Program-made: the position numbers and the translations under genes
Assembly (NCBI GenBank): GCA_964007475.1
Contig: OZ023273.1
Coordinates: forward strand, 137,365,308-137,429,307
Reading direction: 5' to 3'
DNA: 64,000 nt
Origin: Hybos culiciformis
Lineage: Eukaryota; Arthropoda; Insecta; Diptera; Hybotidae
Notes under the pieces: model-generated
Databases searched by the model: none
What the model was told of the DNA's origin: nothing
What the model saw: only the letters and a program-made list of their open reading frames with translations
Part shown: piece after piece, positions 27,266-39,788 of the stretch
Position numbering within the stretch: position 1 is the stretch's first letter
Layout: every line of letters starts with the position of its first letter

Positions 27266-27439
27266 TTAACTATAAAAACAACACAAACACTTTAATTCAA
27301 GTGAGTCAAAGAGAAAAATGAACACAAAATTCCAGCCACGATAGAACATGCCATATGGTAAAGTCAATACAACTACACCATTACGGCTGACAGAATAGCT
27401 ATAGTTTTGATCAAAGTTATGTACCGGTTCCGTTCTCAT
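27266..27439 (-). CDS. Candidate 57-codon ORF in GC island, unknown
   Basis: An ATG at 27439-27437 opens a frame of 57 residues ending in TAA at 27268-27266. It lies in the strongest GC-rich island of the window. The predicted peptide starts MRTEPVHNFDQNYSYSVSRN and is compositionally varied (Trp, His, Pro, Cys, Gly) rather than Lys/Phe/Ile/Asn low-complexity. It has a hydrophobic patch (residues 36-44) and a Cys-rich tail. Upstream in the same frame there is a TAA six codons before the ATG. On the same strand, strong 5' splice-site-like words GTGGTGAGT and CAGGTAGGT lie at about 27506-27523, upstream of the frame. I do not recognise a family. In sequence of nearly 38% G+C a frame this long is not improbable, so the island may be regulatory. 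Confidence 0.15.
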   Translation of the reverse strand: MRTEPVHNFDQNYSYSVSRNGVVVLTLPYGMFYRGWNFVFIFLFDSLELKCLCCFYS

Positions 27440-27535
27440 CGAGTTTCCTTTGCTTTAAGATACAGTGAAAAGCTAACAAAGGTACTACGAATTTCATGCA
27501 ACACCTACCTGTACTCACCACCTCTTTGTTTCAAT
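27301..27535. promoter_or_regulatory. GC-rich island, candidate conserved enhancer-like element
   Basis: Hand counts over 27301-27540 give about 37% G+C (90 of 240) against about 20% elsewhere, with almost no homopolymer runs. It contains the palindrome TTTGATCAAAG (27406-27416), a match to the TCF/Pangolin core CTTTGATC on both strands. CTACCTG (27505-27511) reads CAGGTAG on the minus strand, the insect Zelda-type early-activator motif. CATATG also occurs. No transposon ends or tandem structure explain the composition. Motif matches are short and do not prove function. A coding exon is the alternative, because a 57-codon frame overlaps it. Confidence 0.3.
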
Positions 27536-27892
27536 AAAATGAAACCATTTTCATAAAAATAATAAAAGTTGTTAAATAGTAATTAAAATTAAAATGCCTT
27601 TAGCTAGAAACTATAATATCTAGTCCAATCGAACTAAATTCAATAAAAAACTAACCTAATATTAAATTAAATTTTATAGTTTGTGATTTATTAAAAATAT
27701 ATAAAAAAAATAAAAAATAAATCTATTTAAAATAAAATTTATAACCATTTAAAAATTCAAACTATTTTAGATATAAATTTATTTTTCTGTATATATGTAA
27801 TATAAATGTGGTAGCCTGAATTTAAAACGTGAATAATGTTTATGACGACAATATTTTTGATTACGTTTAGAAAATATACTGAATGAATATTT

Positions 27893-27902
27893 TTGGCGCC
27901 AA
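27893..27902. promoter_or_regulatory. TTGGCGCCAA palindrome, E2F-like site 1
   Basis: A perfect 10-bp palindrome sits inside AATATTTTTGGCGCCAA (27886-27902). That 17-mer is shared exactly, in inverse orientation, with the site at 37493-37509. TTTTGGCGCC fits the E2F consensus TTTSSCGC on both strands. It is isolated, with no core promoter in view. Confidence 0.4.
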
Positions 27903-28550
27903 TATAAACTCCATTGAAATAAAAATTAAAAATTATTTCTATATATAATAATGGTAGCAATTGCAACGTCAATTTATAAATAAAGATGTTGTAAAATATG
28001 ATTATAGTATATCGAGGATTTAATATAGTTTCAGTATATGCAATTAACATTCAACATTCAATTTTATGTACACGTTTAAGAGATGAAGCAAAAAAAAAAA
28101 CAAACTTGTTGCGGTCAATTAAAAAACCTGATTTCAACTCAAAAGGAAAATAAACGTCTATATATTCGCAATTCAGTTAAGTTTTCATTTCAAAGTGTCA
28201 TTTTATTATGAATATATTATATTTTATTTTTTTTTCTTCATTTTATAAATGATAAAAACAGAAAAAGTAAATTATTTTGTATTAAAAAAAAATATATTAA
28301 AAAAAACAAAAAACAAGTTTCAGTGTACACAAAAACCATAGCCATTAATTTCTCTTTCATTAGATTTTTATTCGCAAAATTGTTTAATTAATGATTTCTA
28401 AAAAGACATAAAAAGTCATTTAATAAAATAATATTTTTTTTTTATAAGATTTTATATGATGTGAACAAGAGAAAATTTCACTTTTATTTATATTAAACTA
28501 TTCAAAAGATATAGGGTAAATGTATTCAAACTATTCTGGTTTGATTTCAT

Positions 28551-28590
28551 AACATTAAAGCAAAATTCACAATATTAAAGCAAAATAACT
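28551..28590. repeat. Imperfect tandem duplication, 2 x 20 bp
   Basis: AACATTAAAGCAAAATTCAC is followed by AATATTAAAGCAAAATAACT. The first 16 positions differ at only one base, and the ends have diverged. It is a small slippage duplication. Confidence 0.7.
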
Positions 28591-31028
28591 TGAAATTAAC
28601 TAGATATGCAGTTATTATTTTGATTTAGCTGGGAATTTGAATAATCCAAGAATTCTTGAGAATAAAACACAAGAACTTAAGAGAGATTTGAAAATGCTTA
28701 AGTTGTGTGGAGAAGTGAGCGCTTGTAGTTTTAAACTTAGTTCTTTTGACCACCACCACAAAAAAAAACATTAAAAAAATTTCATTAATGAAAAATTTGT
28801 TTTTTCTTATGTTATGATGCCAATATTTGGAATTTTCCCCTAAACTTGTTCAAAATACCTAATTACACTATACATATATATATTTTGTATATTTTAAGGA
28901 GTAATCACCGACTAACGTAATCAATTATTTTGAATGATGTGATCAATCAAAACCTGAAATTAAAATATTGATATTCTTATATGCGGATTAAAGATGAAAG
29001 ATAATAATCATATAATATTTAATTGTATAAAATTGCATATAAATTGTATTACAATTATAAATGAAAGTTATTTTAATTAATCATTTAACCATTAAAGTTA
29101 TTGGAATTTTGTGTGGGAATTTTTTTTTTTTTACAATTTTTTTTTATGTTTTGCATAAACATTAAACTAAATGCATATATTTCTTAAAGTAAATAATATG
29201 CAAAGTGTAATTATAAAATGATTTAGTTATTTTGCTGCCAGCTGTTTATCAGTAAAATAAACAATTTACATAAAGACTCTTTCACCAGTTTGTCAATATT
29301 TGCTATAAAAATGTTACAGTAATAATTAGTTTAAAATTTAGTTACGAGTCAATTTTTCGATTTTTTTTCTATATCAAATCAAGTGAGATTTTGATAAAAT
29401 TGCAACTAAGGTGACTGATCAAATAAAAATGAGATAATAATTTTAATGTTAAATGTTGATGTCAGGAAATAAACTAAAAAATGTTGTTCTTATTACATTT
29501 GTTTGATGATTTTCATAATGACTGTATCTTCTTGTCATTGAAAAATTAAATTAAAAAAAATTATTTTGGCTATTTTAAATTTTATTTATAGGTTCAATTT
29601 AAAATAAGCCATGTTTTTTAAGCAAAAAAAAAAAACAAAAATTAATTTAATTGAAAAAAAAAAAAAATAAAGATGTTTTTTCTTCCATAAATAAAAATTG
29701 AGATTATTAAAATACCGAAAAAAAAGGTTAAATTAAACAACAGAAAAAAAAAAGAATATTTTTGTTTGCCCACGCAATGTCTTAATTTTTATGTAACAAG
29801 ATTCCCGCCAAAAAAAAAATTAACCTCAATGCTTTTTTTATTTTTCAGATTTTTAACAACAATAGAGAAAGAAAATATAGTATGTATATACAAAGTGTTT
29901 ACGTACCAAATGTAGTAATTATGTGCGAGTTTTTCTTTAATGTTGTAAGAAAAAAAAAAGTTTTATGGTCGGATAGTTTTTTGTAATTTTTTTCTATTAT
30001 TTTAATTTTGTGGTTTTTGAATAAGAAAATAAATATAATCCTATATATAAAAATTGGATAGTCAGGAAAAATATTGAAATCACACCCTAATTTTTTTTTT
30101 GTTTTTTTAATGGATTGCATATGATACGTGACATTAGATTTTATAATACCATTAAAAAAAAAAAAATTGTAAACAAAGGAAAATGTAATTTTTTTTTTTT
30201 TTAAATTAACTTTTTTTTTTAGATGAAAATTATAGATTGAAAAATTTTTTTTTTCTTCAGAGATCACTGACCAGAATAATTGTTAGGTAGTTATGATAGT
30301 GTAGAAATTGTTTGTTAAAATTTTTAAGATCATTTCAAAACTCATTGTTAAAATTGAATTGGTCAAGAAATGAATTTTATTTTACAAGTAAGCTAAAAAA
30401 AAACCATAGAAAAACTTTTTATAAAGCTTTTATGAACAAACTATAATTTCCCGGATCAAAAAAAAACTGTATATAAATTTTTCATTTCCCTGCAAAAATA
30501 ACCAACGTTATACCATAAACAAAATGTACCAAAATTAAAACCAGAAAGTGTTTAAGAGCCTTTTTTATTAACTTTTGATTTCGTCCTTTTTCCGTTTCCG
30601 CGAACAAATTATAAGTACTAATTGAATTTTTGATTTACATTTGTGTTCGGTACTTGGAACAATTACCCACTAAAATGCATTCTGTCATAGTTTTGAACTT
30701 ATATTTTGTGTATATTTTATATTTTGCAAATAATATGCAACAAAAAAAAAAGTTTTTCTCATAGGAAAGAAAAAAAAAAATTCACTGTTGACCGGAAATG
30801 CAAATTTACAACGGAACAAAAAAAAAAATTTTTTAACATAGAGAAAATTTATCATTTATTCTGGTAATAAAACTTCAATCACTGTTATGGTTAAAAAAAG
30901 TAAAAAAAAAAAACAACAAAAAATTTGATTTTTCACAAATTAAATAGGATTTTATGTCAAAATAGAAGGATCCATGACTTTATTGTTGAACTTTTTCTGT
31001 ACCAGTATATATGATTTGAAGACGTTAA

Positions 31029-31325
31029 ATGCAAGCAATATTGCATTTTAATATTTTATTTTATCGCAGAAAAAAATTTAAAATGAATGACATCAAGGCT
31101 CAGTTATTGCGAATTTCTTTTGCGTTCCTTTTTTTGATCTATATCACAAAAAATATTTTAAATTTAGAAGGATATTTTAATCGACATTTCAGTTCAATGT
31201 CAAAATTATGTCATTATTATGCTGAGGTTATGTTTTTATTCACATATGATTTATGTATATTAAAAAAAATAAAATATTGGGCAAAAATGTGTTATACTCG
31301 TTTATATTTAAAGTTTATATTTTAA
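31029..31325 (+). CDS. Candidate 98-codon ORF, unknown, probably spurious
   Basis: An ATG frame of 98 residues ends in TAA at 31323-31325. The N-terminal part has a hydrophobic stretch (about residues 28-42) followed by a mixed segment with Asn, Glu, His, Tyr and Cys. The composition is less monotonous than other long frames here. No signal peptide is convincing, no motif is recognised and no flanking splice signals stand out. At this stop density one or two frames of this size are expected by chance, so I keep it only as a weak candidate. Confidence 0.1.
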   Translation: MQAILHFNILFYRRKKFKMNDIKAQLLRISFAFLFLIYITKNILNLEGYFNRHFSSMSKLCHYYAEVMFLFTYDLCILKKIKYWAKMCYTRLYLKFIF

Positions 31326-34300
31326 AAATAAAACAGACATTACAGGAATAGAGGGAAAGAGAAAGTTTGTCAGTTTTGTTTTGTCTTAATTTTTGATGAA
31401 ATTAACATTGTTCAATTAATGTTGATAGTGTGCTCTACTTGTAATTGAATTAGTTTTATTTCCAAACCAAAATAGTCATTAATCTTGACTTCTTGAGTTC
31501 TAAACAATTTATTTGGCCAGTTGTTTGGTCTGATGTTATGTTATCTATAAATTTGGTGTGATGACCGGAAATTATTAATTTGGAAATAGAATAGACTTTA
31601 TACTTAACATATAATCGATAATAAAATAATAACAATTAAAACTAAATTAACACTATACAAAAAAAAATTAAATATAATTTAATTCATAATTCAAATTCGT
31701 GAAACGTTTTTCAATTGAGGTAAACAATTATTAAAATTTTGTATTTTTTTTTTCTTCTCTTTCTTCAATTTATTTCTATATTCAACGTACTTATGAAACA
31801 AAAATTTATGCCTACACACTACAGACATAATAGATTGGGTATACTTTTTTTTTCTTTTTAAATAAACGTCAGCCGACAATTATCTACATTTTAATTCATT
31901 TTACCGCAAATGTTATCTAAAATAGTTGAATTGTTATTTTCCTTTTTTTGGTTATCTTTGATTGACGATATGGTAAAAGAAAAAAAAATTTATTACATTT
32001 CAGGTAAAATTATTAGCTACCTGACTTTTCCTTATCCCAAAATCTAAATTTAGATAAATGTTAAAATTTAAATTGATCTAATATTTTTAATTTAATATTA
32101 TTCATGAGGCATATACGAATATATAAAATAATTATTCCGTTACTAGGTATATAATAAGTATTAGACATAAATTTTATGTTAGCGCCGTTGAATAAATTAT
32201 TATGTTGAGTATAAAATTAAGTGAAAATATTACATATACCTAAGTTAATTTTAGATTTTATATAGAAAATTAAAAGGGTTTTTTAAGATACTTAAACTTT
32301 TTCAAGTTTAAAACTTCCAATTGTCGTTTATTTTCCACATAATTCGTATAAAGGAAGATGATAAAAAGACCTCAATTGAAATTAAATTGACGATTTTCTT
32401 CCCGAATATTTTTAGAGTACACTATATATTCGAAATTAATGGTGAAATTTCGATGTAACTTTTGTCAATCATCATCTGTCATTGCCCATATATAAAAAGA
32501 TTTTTCGGAGTTTATATAATTAACTTTAAAATTTATCGTAGTCATGGGATCGTCCAATCTACATTTTTTGCTACAAACTCTGAAAACAAAAATATATTTA
32601 TGTAATAATTAGAATAAAGGAAATAAATTTGTCAAAAATGTCGGCAAAAAGTTAATAACATTGTTTGTTCTTCCCAAAAAAAAAAAAAAAATAGTAATAA
32701 AAAACACTTCCATACATTTCTATTTTAGGGCTAAAATTTTAAATTTGTTTTGATTAATGGTCATACTATGCAATCAAAATCTTGATAGACATTTATGTAC
32801 TTAAATAAATGTATTTCTGATATAGAAAAAAAATTTATTAAAATACAATTTTTAAATTCATCTCACATAAATAATTATAGTTGTTATTTTTTTTTTTATA
32901 TGCACGCGACTATGTTTTAGACCCTAAAAGTAAAAAAAAACATTTTTTATTTTATGTACCAAAATTCTTACAACATTTTTGGGTAAAAAAAAAAAATATT
33001 TTTAAAGGGCCTAAAAAAAATTATTTTGTTTATTTTCTTAATTTTTCTCTGTTATGTTCAGAAATTAAAAACAAACATAAAACAGATAAAAAAATATATA
33101 CTTTATGTTGTATTCTGTTGTATTTTTCTTTTCAAATATTTGTCAACAAAAATGAAAATAATAAACTGAAAAAGAGCCAACATACATTGAAAGTAAATAT
33201 TCTAATAAATATTATGTTATGTATGTATCTACAAAAAAAAAAAAAAAACAGAAAACATACAAAAAATAATGAAGTTAATAATAATTTTTTTTTTTGTTTG
33301 TTGTAATATAATAAAAGAAGAATGTATAAAGAGAGTTATGAAAAAAGTAAATAAACTGTCATTATAATTGTCCTTTCCCTTATAGTTAGAAGGTTTTTCA
33401 TTAATGTTTTATTTATTTTTTGCTGTACATATAGTAACGAAATCTGAATGAACTATTCAATTAGAAACATATTTTTGTAATATTAGGAAATTAAAACTAC
33501 TATTTTGATAACTAAGTTAATAAATGGTATATATGCTATTAAGAATTTTTATTGAATGATTAAGTATAACTATATTTGATATAATTATACAGATGTATGA
33601 TAAAGATAAGGTATGCTGTACCTTTTAATCGAATAATGGAAAGTGAATTATTCAGAACAGAATATAAGAAAATTGATCAAAACAGAAGATGATAATATTT
33701 GTCGCCCTGTTCTCATACGATATACACATATTCTCTAACGAGTTTGAATCAGAATTTGATTACTATTGCTAACTGGAATTAAGATTTTATTTTTTTTACC
33801 TGAATTATTTTTTTTTTTTATTAAGATTTAATATCAAATTTAATGATTATTATTATTTATTTATTTTTGTTTAAGATTAAGATTCAAGAAAAAAATACAA
33901 GTTAGACCAATTTTTTTTTTTCGTGAACTAACACACCTAACTCCCCTAAATCATTTTAACTGTCATTTTCTAAATAAAGTAAAATAAATTATTGTAAAAT
34001 AAATTCTTATAATTTTTCTTATTTTTTTTCTTCTTTTCTTTGCAGGTAATGTTACTTAGAATTTCAACAGAAGAAAAATAAAAAAAAAATAAATAAATAA
34101 AAAATATAAATGACTTCATCATGTGTAACAGTTTGGTAAATAAGATGTTAGATACTTATGTATGTTTGTACTGGTATAATATTTTATTTTATAAAAAAAA
34201 AAAAATAATTTAATTTTTCACAAAATATTTTTTTTTGTGGTACAAAATATATTTTTTTGTTTTTACCCGAAATTTTGCCCTGTATCTGTCACATATTTAT

Positions 34301-35094
34301 GATTAAATAATGTATGTACATAAATGAGTTTCCATTTTTCATACAAATAAAATGTATGCCATACAAATTCAGTCTGCTTGCAGCTGAGTATGATATAAGA
34401 AGAACAGAAATGTCAAATTCTTGATATTTTTTATATTGTTGTCGATAGATTAGAATTAAACTTTCTGAGTAATCGCTTTTCGAATTACATATATCCTGAT
34501 TTTATAAATTAGAAGTTCTAAAATGTATATTAAATACTTAAAAATTAATATTTAACTCTGCAGTTTGCTTGTAAATATTTCTTTTAGCACGTGTAAGTCC
34601 TTAAATTTTTCCTATTTTCTATCTTCAAATAAAAAAACAAAAAATAAGTCTTCATTATCCTTTTATATCTATACATTTTCTCCCTGTTATGTTTAAAAAT
34701 TTTCCTTTTAACGCATTACATAAAAATATTATTTAACCACAAAATAACATACATATAAAATGTTAAAAAAGAAATCCTCTAAATTAAAACATATCAATTT
34801 ATTTCTATATTTCAAAAATAAAAGTAAATATACATATATATATATATAAATAAATAAATTATACAAGAAAATAATCCCATTAACACAGAAAAATACAAAA
34901 AAATTCATTCTTATCATTTTGAAAAAGTATAAGATAATTTAAACCCATTTTTACTAAATCATGACCAATTCATCACCCTCGTTTTCATCCCTATATTCCT
35001 ATTCCAAAAAAAAAGTAAAAAAAATTATAACATTAAAAATAAGGAAATAAATGTGATGACACCTTTTAAGGTCTTAACATGCTTTTATATCATT

Positions 35095-35136
35095 CTAACT
35101 ATTGCTCTTGAAAAAAATTTTCCTTATCTGTTATAG
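35095..35136 (+). other. Candidate 3' splice site before a 60-codon frame
   Basis: CTAAC (branch-point-like, 35095-35099) lies 38 nt before TTATAG (35131-35136), with the T-rich stretch TTTTCCTTATCTG between. This arrangement fits an insect intron end. It abuts an open frame with an ATG as its first codon. AT-rich DNA generates such patterns easily. Confidence 0.2.
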
Positions 35137-35319
35137 ATGTGCGAAAGAAAAATAAAATTTTCCGATTTTAATCATATACCTCTAATATATATATCGAGAG
35201 TGAAAATAAATGTTTTACGTTTCCTCAATGACAAAATGTACCCGTACAGACATAAATGGAATCTAATGGATCATATAATTATGCCGAAGTCTTACAAAAA
35301 ATATATGAATGCCATATAA
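35137..35319 (+). CDS. Candidate 60-codon ORF or terminal exon, unknown
   Basis: The frame starts with ATG directly after a splice-acceptor-like TTATAG and ends in TAA at 35317-35319, so it could be a short gene or a last exon. The 60-residue peptide begins MCERKIKFSDFNHIPLIYIS. It is varied and basic, with Trp, Pro, His, Asp and several Met near the end. It lacks the homopolymeric Lys/Phe/Ile character of most frames in this window. I recognise no domain. A downstream AATAAA is not obvious within the next 100 bp. Chance origin remains likely given the short length. Confidence 0.2.
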   Translation: MCERKIKFSDFNHIPLIYISRVKINVLRFLNDKMYPYRHKWNLMDHIIMPKSYKKYMNAI

Positions 35320-37492
35320 TGTAAAATTATTTTTTTAATTAAATTAATTTAAGTTCACAATCCTCATCATTTTAGGAATGAATGAATGAAGACATGATGT
35401 TGATTTTAACTATTTGTATAGTAATTAGAGCCCAATCTACTATTTATATAAAACTACTGTGTGTAATTTTTGTTGTTGTGTAGGTGATTGGTTTTATTTA
35501 ATTCATTCATTTTTAAGGAGACCGAAATTTTCCGAAAATTTGAGAATAAATCAAGCCATTATGTTAATTTTACAATATTTACTATAATACGCATTAAAAT
35601 CGATCCACTATACTTAGACCTACTATAGAACTATAATTTTTCTTTAATGAAATTTAATAATCATTGTATGTAGTACATATTGGCTTTTTTGTTTGGGTTA
35701 TTATAATTTTATAAATAGATTATATTTTGGTATCGGGAACACATTGATATTGTTATAATATCAAATCAAAAATAGTACAAATTCAAAGAATCGTTTGAAA
35801 TTGCCAAAAGATATTTTTTAATCTGTTTTATATTTGAAGTAAATAAATTATTTCGACTACGTGACAACTCTAAGGTTCAATTTAAATTTTTTTTTTTTGT
35901 TACGATTCAAATTTTTGAGATTCGATATAACTAAAGCAATGTTCGTCCGTCAACCAAAAAAATAAAAAAAAATACCTATTCACGATCTTTCAATAATTTT
36001 ATCAATAATATTTTATCAATCGTGACACCAAATGAGTACCCAAACACTTTATTATAATTCAATATATATTTTTTTTTTTGGTTTTTGGACAAAACATATA
36101 AAAAAAAATAATAATATTTTTATAATAAACATAAATTCAATATTGATTTTTTCATTAAGTAACAATGTTATTAGCATTGTTGTTGGTGTTATATTTGTTA
36201 TTATTATCATCATCATTATTTTGAAAGATTTGATAACAAAATAATTTCTTTTTTTTTTCGAATGTGATTTTTATGCTTAAATTGATAAATTGTGTGTGTT
36301 ATCGAAGGTTGATAAGGGGCTTGTATAAAATGTTTTCACTCTTTCAAAATTATTTTTATTTTTTATTTTTTTGCTTCTTTGATAATGAAATCATATACAT
36401 ATATGCAGCAGAATTTTATTTTGGGGGAGGTATATATAAGAGATCAACAAGTTATATTTTCCATCGCATCTATAAATTTTCATTATTTTGTTTATTTTTG
36501 TGTATATAGATATAATATAAGAAAAATAAAAGATTGCAAGAAACTCCTTCAAAAAATAACAACAGAAAAAACAAAAAAAAGATTTGCAATATCATAAAAG
36601 GTGTTATGTACTTAAAGCAAGCAGAATTAACAGCATAATAATCCCTTTATAAGCATAAAACAGTCCCGTGAAATAATAATAAAAATTGTTTAACATGTCG
36701 TATAACTATTTTCCGTCTTTTTGTTTTTTTATAATCCTGCACAATTTTTTCCTTGTGATAAAATTAAAATCATGCTTAATAACATTACAGTTTTATTTAG
36801 AGAGTTTTTTTATATGAATTTAATTTTGTCTTAATAAATTCGATAATTTTTGGGGAAAATCTTTTTAAGCAGTTTACGCAATGTAAATGTGTAATTAAAT
36901 GAAAAGGGGCGATTTATTGGAATTTCATTGATAAATTAACAAAATTTTCCTTTGGGTTACAGATAAAGTTGTTGAAATTTTTTATTAATGAAAAAAAAAA
37001 ATAGTTATCGAGATGTTCGGAGTCATTAACACCTACAAAAAAAATTCCACAAATGTGCAATGAATGCATTTTTAAATTTCAAGTAAATAAAAATGAAATA
37101 AAATAAAAATAAATGTTTACAAGGAGAGCCAAACCCATTATTTTTTTTGCAATCAATTTAAAATTGATTATGATTGATTTGTTTGAACATAAAAAAAAAT
37201 AAAAAACATTTTTATTTGTTTAGTAAATAATCAACAAACTTGACTTTTTAATTATTTTTTATATAATGTAGAAAAAAAAAAAAAAAAATCAGAAAGATGT
37301 TTTAAAAAGAAATTATTTTCTTTCCTATTATATTTTCGAAATGAATTCAATTAATCAAAAATAGCAGAAAAAAGATACCAAGAAAAGAACATAATTTAAT
37401 TTTCTTAATGTTTTTTTCTTCTATTAATGATTTTTTCTCATAGTTCTGTTTTCGTCGAATGAAATATGTTGAAAAGATCTAGCTCTATTGCT

Positions 37493-37502
37493 TTGGCGCC
37501 AA
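37493..37502. promoter_or_regulatory. TTGGCGCCAA palindrome, E2F-like site 2
   Basis: This is the second copy of the palindrome. The extended 17-mer (37493-37509) is the exact inverse of 27886-27902, although the flanks beyond it are unrelated. That argues for a shared motif rather than a repeat-family copy. Confidence 0.4.
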
Positions 37503-39739
37503 AAATATTTCTTTTAGTGTTATATACCTTCAACGCTGCAGAGTGCTGTGTAAAATTTGGAAAAGATGGATAAAGAAATTTTGGGAATATATCAGTCATA
37601 ACTACAATAAAAATAATTTCAAGGATCACCCTAATATCTTTTTGCAGAATTAACTTATAGTTAGTTACGTCTCATTCACTTAAGTTAAGAAATAAAAAAA
37701 TAGTAAAAACCTTAAAAAGCAATAGACATGAATTTTATTTATTTAATTTTTTTTTTATTTTTTTTTTGTCAGAAAACTTCAAGTTTTTCTATTTTTCATT
37801 TATAAAAAAAAAAATATATATATAAAATAAACATTAATTTGTTTCGCTTGTAATATACACATCTAAGAACGAGAAAAAAATCTGAATGCAATTACAAGGC
37901 ATGGTTGGAAAAGTTTTTTTATTTTTTTTTTAAATATAGTTATATAAATACACAAAAAAAATTTGTATTTTTCTTGAAATTTTCTTTATGTTTTGCATTT
38001 TATTGATTAAAAAAAAATAAATAAAACTTAACAATCAGAAAAAATAAAACTAAATTTAATTATAAAAGAGTTCAATTAAGATAAAATCGCTTTTTCTGCT
38101 TGATATGTTTATTTAAATTTTCTTTTTCTACTTGAGAATACCAAAAAAACAAAAAACAAACTCTTGAGAAATTGTTAAATTAACACACCTTTTTTTTTTT
38201 TTTTTTTCTTCTTAAATAACGATACAGTTCTTTATTGTTATAGCAATTAATACCATCAATTAAAAATTGTAAATATTATTTACTGTATATTTTATTAAGA
38301 AAATAATAGTAATTATATTGAGTTTATGTAAACAAAATAACAAAAAATAAACAAATAAATAAGTTCACGTAATATTCTCATGAACTCATCAGAATTTTTT
38401 TTATTTTTTTTTAATATTATATATATAAAAAGTTCATTATTCGCCTGAATTATTTTATAATAAACATTATTCTATAAATTTTATGTTAAATTTTCGAATA
38501 TTTTATATTAATAGATCATGCTAATAAATATTGGAAAATAAACGTTATAAGATCATCAAGATTAAGGTTAAGGATTTGGTATTAATTGCCAAGTATAATT
38601 TTCTTGTCGTTAATAATCACTTTAGACTCTTATGATCCAAATTCAATAACTTTTAATTAATTGTACTTAAATTTATTGCTTAGTCTAATACAATATCATT
38701 TATTACATTTAATAAAATCCTTGTATTCGGATAAACTTCAATAGTTCTAAGAATTTCATAAACAAGAGGTCCTCCATACTTAATATTTGAGATTATTAGT
38801 TTTTTTCTCAGGATAACTAAAATATACATTATGTAAATTGCTTAATTTTTTTGTTTAAATTATAATAATTGCTGTACCTATACCTAACTCACCGTATATT
38901 TGAAAGGAGAAAACATATAATATGTATATTTTATAAAATTTATGATGGTTTTCAACTTAAAAAAAATGTTAAGATTTTTCATGCTGCTTTGAAGTTAACA
39001 CTTAATTACTGTTTAGTATCCAGGTGGAGGAAAATTTAAATTTCGTTCGAACAAATTTAATTTATATTTAAAATTATATGTTTCTGTAAGTCCTGTGTTA
39101 TATAAATATTATGAAAATCATAAACCTGACATTATATATATTAACAATTTTTATTCCAATTATATTACCCAGGAACGGAAGGATTATAATTTTTTTTTTT
39201 ATATAATATTATCCATTTTTAAAAAATAGTTTTTCTTGTTTTACATATGCATAACTATATTTAAATAAATATTTTTTTAAATGTTTTAAGTATTTTTAAT
39301 TAAAATATTATTCTCTAACGATTTCAAAGTTATGCAATAACATTATTTAACTCGCATAGTTTTACTATCTATTCTAATCGTGGAATTTATGTTATTTTTT
39401 GTTTTTTACATATTTATTCATATATTGTTGTAGTCGGTCGTACAACAGCAATACATACAACAAAAAAAAAAGGATCCCCATAGTTTAATTAAAAAAAAAA
39501 ATAAATAAAAACAAAATCTACTTGACTAAATAACGCACACTTCATAAACTTTTATGCTAAAGGAATCATAATAGAATTTGCATATTATACTACATAAGAG
39601 TGTTAAATGAAAGGTAAAATGTAATAAACTACTAAATACGCTCATTCATGTAAAAATATAAAGTTACATAGAAAAATTTTTTACCAAAAAAAAAAAATAT
39701 ATATTTTAATATGATTTACAAACATATATTATAAACAAA

Positions 39740-39744
<5 letters not shown>

Positions 39745-39784
<40 letters not shown>
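39745..39784. repeat. (AT)20 microsatellite
   Basis: Twenty uninterrupted AT units form the longest simple dinucleotide tract in the window. Shorter imperfect TA/GTA tracts follow at about 39843-39895. It is cruciform-prone and probably length-polymorphic. Confidence 0.95.

Positions 39785-39788
<4 letters not shown>

Larger units (their letters stand above)
27541..35094. other. AT-rich non-coding block, no secure gene
   Basis: The block contains one of the three TTGGCGCCAA palindromes (27893-27902), an imperfect 2 x 20-bp duplication (28551-28590) and a 98-codon frame listed separately. The 97-codon minus frame at 27757-28050, the 122-codon minus frame at 29899-30267 and the 141-codon frame at 32881-33306 run through AT-rich tracts. 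I regard them as open by composition. Confidence 0.65.

Noticed and set aside
29110..29120. TGTGGGAA, a Suppressor-of-Hairless-type site
   Set aside because: It is a single short match with similar isolated ones elsewhere (57573). There is no clustering, so there is no reason to call a Notch-responsive element.
29899..30267. 122-codon minus-strand open frame
   Set aside because: It is Lys/Phe/Ile low complexity generated by homopolymer tracts, with no recognisable protein features.
32881..33306. 141-codon open frame, the longest in the window
   Set aside because: It runs through several poly(A) and poly(T) tracts, so it is mostly Lys, Phe, Asn and Leu. Such tracts contain no stops in these frames. 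There is no domain, no start context and no splice signal.
36264..36597. Two overlapping plus-strand frames (81 and 72 codons)
   Set aside because: They overlap in different frames within T-rich DNA, and neither has a recognisable domain.
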